The notes under the pieces are model-generated. The model made no database searches. It saw nothing but the letters and a program-made list of their open reading frames with translations, and was not told the origin of the DNA. From the NCBI RefSeq assembly GCF_034259105.1, contig NZ_CP139476.1, positions 34,429-98,428 on the forward strand: DNA of 64,000 nt. Reading direction: 5' to 3'. Made by a program: the position numbers and the translations under genes. Every line of letters starts with the position of its first letter. The stretch's first letter is position 1. The stretch is from Limosilactobacillus reuteri (GTDB lineage: Bacteria > Bacillota > Bacilli > Lactobacillales > Lactobacillaceae). Below, in pieces: positions 60,060-64,000 of this stretch.

Positions 60060-60241
60060 TTAAAAATAGGTTAAAGAACTAGCTTGCCTAGTTCGTTGTC
60101 CCACCTCCGCAAGGATGGCTAGGTTGGTCAAATGCTGATTTATCAGCGTTTGAACTGCCAGCCAGCTACTGCGCTGTTGTATTATCATATTTAAAACAGT
60201 TAAGAGACTGGGTTAGTTCCCAGTCTCGGAAGGAGTTTATA
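60060..60241 (+). promoter_or_regulatory. Adhesin 2 leader with three stem-loops
   Basis: TATAAT near 60,055 precedes a ~180-nt leader that copy 1 lacks. Hairpins: GAACTAG...CTAGTTC (60,075-60,093), CAAATGCTGA...TCAGCGTTTG (60,128-60,152) and GAGACTGGG...CCCAGTCTC (60,204-60,227), the last directly before the AAGGAG ribosome site. A T-box or riboswitch match was not found. Confidence 0.55.
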
Positions 60242-63200
60242 ATGGGAGAAAAGAAATTACATTATAAAATGTATAAAGATGGCAAAAAATTCGTTTTTGC
60301 CGCAATTGCTACACTGTCTTTTCTTGTCTTCGGTGGGGTATCAACGGTAGCAGTTCATGCTGATACCACCTCAGGGAACTTAACTGCCGCCACTGTAAAC
60401 AGCACTAGTGATACGAAGAAGAGCGCTGTTTCATCAGCAGCTACTGTAGCAAGCAGTGCCAGTGATAAGAAGAGTGCTGCTCAATCAGCAGCTACTGTAG
60501 CAAGCAGTGCCAGTGATAAGAAGAGTGCTGCTCAATCAGCAGCTACCGCAGTAAGCAGTGCCAGTGATAAGAAGAGTGCTGCTCAATCAGCAGCTACTGT
60601 AGCAAGCAGTGCCAGTGATAAGAAGAGTGCTGCTCAATCAGCAGCTACTGTAGCAAGCAGTGCCAGTGATAAGAAGAGTGCTGCTCAATCAGCAGCTACT
60701 GTAGCAAGCAGTGCCAGTGATAAGAAGAGTGCTGCTCAATCAGCAGCTACTGTAGCAAGCAGTGCCAGTGATAAGAAGAGTGCTGCTCAATCAGCAGCTA
60801 CTGTAGCAAGCAGTGCCAGTGATAAGAAGAGTGCTGCTCAATCAGCAGCTACTGTAGCAAGCAGTGCCAGTGATAAGAAGAGTGCTGCTCAATCAGCAGC
60901 TACTGTAGCAAGCAGTGCCAGTGATAAGAAGAGTGCTGCTCAATCAGCAGCTACTGTAGCAAGCAGTGCCAGTGATAAGAAGAGTGCTGCTCAATCAGCA
61001 GCTACTGTAGCAAGCAGTGCCAGTGATAAGAAGAGTGCTGCTCAATCAGCAGCTACTGCAGCAAGAAGTGCCAGGAATAGGAGGAGTGTTTTTCAGCTGC
61101 TAATGGCCTTATCATCTAATAGTGTCCAACCAGCTACCTCCATTAGTGATGATACTTATTTAAAAAATTTAGGAATTGATATTAACGACCTAAATACTAA
61201 CAGTGTTTTAAAATTAGCTTCTCTGTTCCATATTTTTGCAAATCAAGCTAGTTTATCGGCGGATACTAATGGTAATTTAGCTGTTAAAATTTTAAATGGC
61301 TCTAACGATTTTGGTACACGTGGTGATTCATACAATTTAACTAGCGGTGATATTTATTACATTCAACAACTGGCCAAACATCTTCAAAGTAACGCTTTTA
61401 GAAATAAAACATTTAATCATGTAGTATTAGGTAAAGATGTTAATGTATCAATTGAAAATAACAAGGTCTTGATCAATGGTATCACTATGGATAATTTAAA
61501 ACCTGAAGATGTTTATCAAGATACCAATGGGCGGGCCTATATTGATTTTAGTGATGTATTTCAACAACTAGTAAAGGCATCTACCAGTTATGCTAGTACT
61601 CCTCAGTCAAAAGGTGTTATTTCAAATTATGATGACATGAATAATCGCTATGTTGATGTTTCGAAAGTAGCAACTGGAACACAAATTATTTATGTAAATG
61701 TTCCATTCAAATATTTGAGTGCTCCTCAGCCGATTACAATCAAGGGAATATCTCAAGAAGAAAATGGCCCCACTATCGTCATTAACGTTACTGATATTCC
61801 AAATGGTGATCAAAATATTTCTACACAAGTTCAATTAGATTATGATGATGGAACGAATTCTCTACCCAACAGTGAAGGGCATTCAGAGCCTAACCATGTA
61901 TTATGGAACTTAGGTACCGGTGAACAAGTCTTCAATTTCAGCAGTGGTCGGTTTATGGGAAGCGTTTTAGCACCTAATGCGACTATTAATGCTGGAGTTA
62001 ACATTGATGGGAATATTGTTGCTAATATCGTTAATATAACCGGCGGTGAATCGCACAGATGGGATATTCATCCACAACCGACGAAGCCAGCTCCAACGAT
62101 TACGACAGAGAAGAAGACAGTTAATGAGACCATTCATTATGTCTACAAAGATGGTTCAAAGGCAGCCGATGACTATGTTGCTAAGCCAGTAGAGTTGACA
62201 CGTCAAGTCTCAACTGACGCAGTAACTGGGGCAAAGACGTATGGTAATTGGTCAGATCAAAGCTTTGCCGCAGTCAAAAGTCCTGAATTAAAGGGTTATA
62301 CAGCTGACAAGGCGCAAATTGACAAGCAAACAGTTAATGGGGACTCCAAGGACTTCACATTCACGGTTACCTATACCAAGAACGCTCCAACGATTACGAC
62401 AGATAAGAAGACAGTTAATGAGACCATTCATTATGTCTACAAAGATGGCTCAAAGGCAGCCGATGACTATGTTGCTAAGCCAGTAGAGTTGACACGTCAA
62501 GTCTCAACTGACGCAGTAACTGGGGCAAAGACGTATGGTAATTGGTCAGATCAAAGCTTTGCCGCAGTCAAAAGTCCTGAATTAAAGGGTTATACAGCTG
62601 ACAAGGCGCAAATTGACAAGCAAACAGTTAATGGGGACTCCAAGGACTTCACATTCACGGTTACCTATACCAAGAACGCTCCAACGATTACGACAGAGAA
62701 GAAGACAGTTAATGAGACCATTCATTATGTCTACAAAGATGGCTCAAAGGCAGCCGATGACTATGTTGCTAAGCCAGTAGAGTTGACACGTCAAGTCTCA
62801 ACTGACGCAGTAACTGGGGCAAAGACGTATGGTAATTGGTCAGATCAAAGCTTTGCCGCAGTCAAAAGTCCTGAATTAAAGGGTTATACAGCTGACAAGG
62901 CGCAAATTGACAAGCAAACAGTTAATGGGGACTCCAAGGACTTCACATTCACGGTTACCTATACCAAGAACGCTCCAACGATTACGACAGATAAGAAGAC
63001 AGTTCATGAGACCATTCATTATCAAGGCGCTGGTAATCAAACTCCTGCTGATCACACTGCTTCTGTCGACTTCACACGTCAAGTCTCAACTGACGCAGTA
63101 ACTGGGGAAAAGACGTATGGTGCTTGGTCAGCAGATCAAAGCTTTGATGCAGTCACAAGTCCTGAATTAAAGGGTTATACCGCAGACAAGGCGCAAATTG

Positions 63201-64000
63201 ACAAGCAAACAGTTAATGGGGACTCCAAGGACTTCACATTCACGGTTACCTATACCAAGAACGCTCCAACGATTACGACAGAGAAGAAGACAGTTAATGA
63301 GACCATTCATTATCAAGGCGCTGGTAATCAAACTCCTGCTGATCACACTGCTTCTGTCGACTTCACACGTCAAGTCTCAACTGACGCAGTAACTGGGGAA
63401 AAGACGTATGGTGCTTGGTCAGCAGATCAAAGCTTTGATGCAGTCACAAGTCCTGAATTAAAGGGTTATACCGCTGACAAGGCGCAAATTGACAAGCAAA
63501 CAGTTAATGGGGACTCCAAGGACTTCACATTCACGGTTACCTATACCAAGAACGCTCCAACGATTACGACAGAGAAGAAGACAGTTAATGAGACCATTCA
63601 TTATGTCTACAAAGATGGCTCAAAGGCAGCCGATGACTATGTTGCTAAGCCAGTAGAGTTGACACGTCAAGTCTCAACTGACGCAGTAACTGGGGCAAAG
63701 ACGTATGGTAATTGGTCAGATCAAAGCTTTGATGCAGTCACAAGTCCTGAATTAAAGGGTTATACAGCTGACAAGGCGCAAATTGACAAGCAAACAGTTA
63801 ATGGGGACTCCAAGGACTTCACATTCACGGTTACCTATACCAAGAACGCTCCAACGATTACGACAGAGAAGAAGACAGTTAATGAGACCATTCATTATGT
63901 CTACAAAGATGGCTCAAAGGCAGCCGATGACTATGTTGCTAAGCCAGTAGAGTTGACACGTCAAGTCTCAACTGACGCAGTAACTGGGGCAAAGACGTAT
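60242..64000 (+). CDS. Second MucBP/Mub-type adhesin with choice-of-anchor A domain (runs off the window)
   Basis: 1,253 codons seen, open at the right edge. The same KxYKxGKxW signal peptide as the first adhesin (YKMYKDGKKF; residues 1-~41). About a dozen 17-residue Ser/Ala repeats (SSASDKKSAAQSAATVA; 51 bp each, 60,430-61,060). Residues ~285-605: a choice-of-anchor A domain, with RFMGSVLAPNATINAGVNID and NIVANIVNITGGESHRWDI as its closing signature. Then ~99-residue KKTVNETIHYVYKDG repeats up to the edge. Probably wall-anchored; the anchor lies outside. The first ~130 bp of the gene match adhesin 1. Confidence 0.85.
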   Translation, partial: MGEKKLHYKMYKDGKKFVFAAIATLSFLVFGGVSTVAVHADTTSGNLTAATVNSTSDTKKSAVSSAATVASSASDKKSAAQSAATVASSASDKKSAAQSAATAVSSASDKKSAAQSAATVASSASDKKSAAQSAATVASSASDKKSAAQSAATVASSASDKKSAAQSAATVASSASDKKSAAQSAATVASSASDKKSAAQSAATVASSASDKKSAAQSAATVASSASDKKSAAQSAATVASSASDKKSAAQSAATVASSASDKKSAAQSAATAARSARNRRSVFQLLMALSSNSVQPATSISDDTYLKNLGIDINDLNTNSVLKLASLFHIFANQASLSADTNGNLAVKILNGSNDFGTRGDSYNLTSGDIYYIQQLAKHLQSNAFRNKTFNHVVLGKDVNVSIENNKVLINGITMDNLKPEDVYQDTNGRAYIDFSDVFQQLVKASTSYASTPQSKGVISNYDDMNNRYVDVSKVATGTQIIYVNVPFKYLSAPQPITIKGISQEENGPTIVINVTDIPNGDQNISTQVQLDYDDGTNSLPNSEGHSEPNHVLWNLGTGEQVFNFSSGRFMGSVLAPNATINAGVNIDGNIVANIVNITGGESHRWDIHPQPTKPAPTITTEKKTVNETIHYVYKDGSKAADDYVAKPVELTRQVSTDAVTGAKTYGNWSDQSFAAVKSPELKGYTADKAQIDKQTVNGDSKDFTFTVTYTKNAPTITTDKKTVNETIHYVYKDGSKAADDYVAKPVELTRQVSTDAVTGAKTYGNWSDQSFAAVKSPELKGYTADKAQIDKQTVNGDSKDFTFTVTYTKNAPTITTEKKTVNETIHYVYKDGSKAADDYVAKPVELTRQVSTDAVTGAKTYGNWSDQSFAAVKSPELKGYTADKAQIDKQTVNGDSKDFTFTVTYTKNAPTITTDKKTVHETIHYQGAGNQTPADHTASVDFTRQVSTDAVTGEKTYGAWSADQSFDAVTSPELKGYTADKAQIDKQTVNGDSKDFTFTVTYTKNAPTITTEKKTVNETIHYQGAGNQTPADHTASVDFTRQVSTDAVTGEKTYGAWSADQSFDAVTSPELKGYTADKAQIDKQTVNGDSKDFTFTVTYTKNAPTITTEKKTVNETIHYVYKDGSKAADDYVAKPVELTRQVSTDAVTGAKTYGNWSDQSFDAVTSPELKGYTADKAQIDKQTVNGDSKDFTFTVTYTKNAPTITTEKKTVNETIHYVYKDGSKAADDYVAKPVELTRQVSTDAVTGAKTY

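Noticed and set aside
60430..61080. Regularly spaced 51-bp repeats that could look like a CRISPR array
   Set aside because: The repeats are contiguous, in frame, and encode the Ser/Ala-rich segment of the adhesin; there are no unique spacers and no cas genes.

Overview
The window looks like part of a large, low-GC plasmid (or plasmid-derived region) of a lactobacillus, most like the Lactiplantibacillus plantarum group. Supporting signs are AGGAGG ribosome sites, a RepA_N-type initiator, two partition modules, IS30/IS5/ISL3/IS1380 insertion sequences, a mae/cit citrate-malate operon, and giant MucBP/Mub adhesins with KxYKxGKxW signal peptides and an LPQTG anchor. These assignments come from reading motifs; no database search was run.

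Layout. (1) 1-13,250, minus strand: about 35 short, mostly acidic genes, nearly all with the same GGAGGAAATT ribosome site and short stereotyped spacers. The group includes ArdA, a short ArdA-like protein, a plasmid-borne beta-clamp paralogue, DUF4160, and Phd- and AbrB-type antitoxins. It resembles the early-expressed leading region (anti-restriction) of a conjugative element. It is read from four tandem promoters at 13,782-14,107, each overlapped by an 18-bp palindrome. Just downstream of them is a gene-free, structured stretch of about 500 nt that is a strong candidate for a large ornate ncRNA (ROOL/GOLLD type). A 78-aa basic protein beside the promoters is a candidate regulator. (2) 14,550-18,080: an IS30 element, GT-rich tandem repeats, an AT-rich gene-free stretch, and a divergent Fst-like type I toxin-antitoxin. 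(3) 18,141-25,895: the replication and maintenance core, with ParM/ParR, ParA plus a ribbon-helix-helix partner, RepA_N with a leader peptide and antisense RNA, two unknown DNA-binding-like proteins, and HU. (4) 26,133-29,580: a phage terminase remnant whose large subunit breaks off at the Walker A motif next to a LAGLIDADG endonuclease, then a frameshifted IS1380-type element. (5) 29,681-32,340: oxidative-stress genes (dps, truncated tpx, gshA) and a methyltransferase fragment.

(6) 32,545-47,450: a 4,593-residue adhesin bounded by inverted copies of a ~100-bp repeat carrying a terminator and an ISL3 fragment. A group IIC intron has inserted directly behind the terminator of the right-hand copy. 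(7) 49,400-51,540: a serine recombinase, a broken IS30, and a pyrimidine-dimer DNA glycosylase family gene. (8) 51,687-55,855: malic enzyme, an AEC transporter, a broken citC, citX and citG; the citrate lyase subunit genes citDEF are missing. (9) 55,931-57,709: a Y-family polymerase gene (umuC-like) split by an IS5-family element with a TTA target duplication. (10) 57,831-58,160: a holin-like type I toxin with an antitoxin RNA. (11) 58,183-59,567: a two-gene Pycsar anti-phage system (membrane effector plus class III nucleotide cyclase). (12) 59,578-64,000: a third repeat copy and a second adhesin (choice-of-anchor A domain) that runs off the end.

How it fits together: replication, partition and toxin modules keep the replicon. 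The leading-region-like cluster probably protects it on entry to a new cell. The Pycsar pair protects the host from phages. The adhesins, redox genes and cit/mae operon are cargo, shuffled by insertion sequences and by the repeat shared between the adhesin loci.
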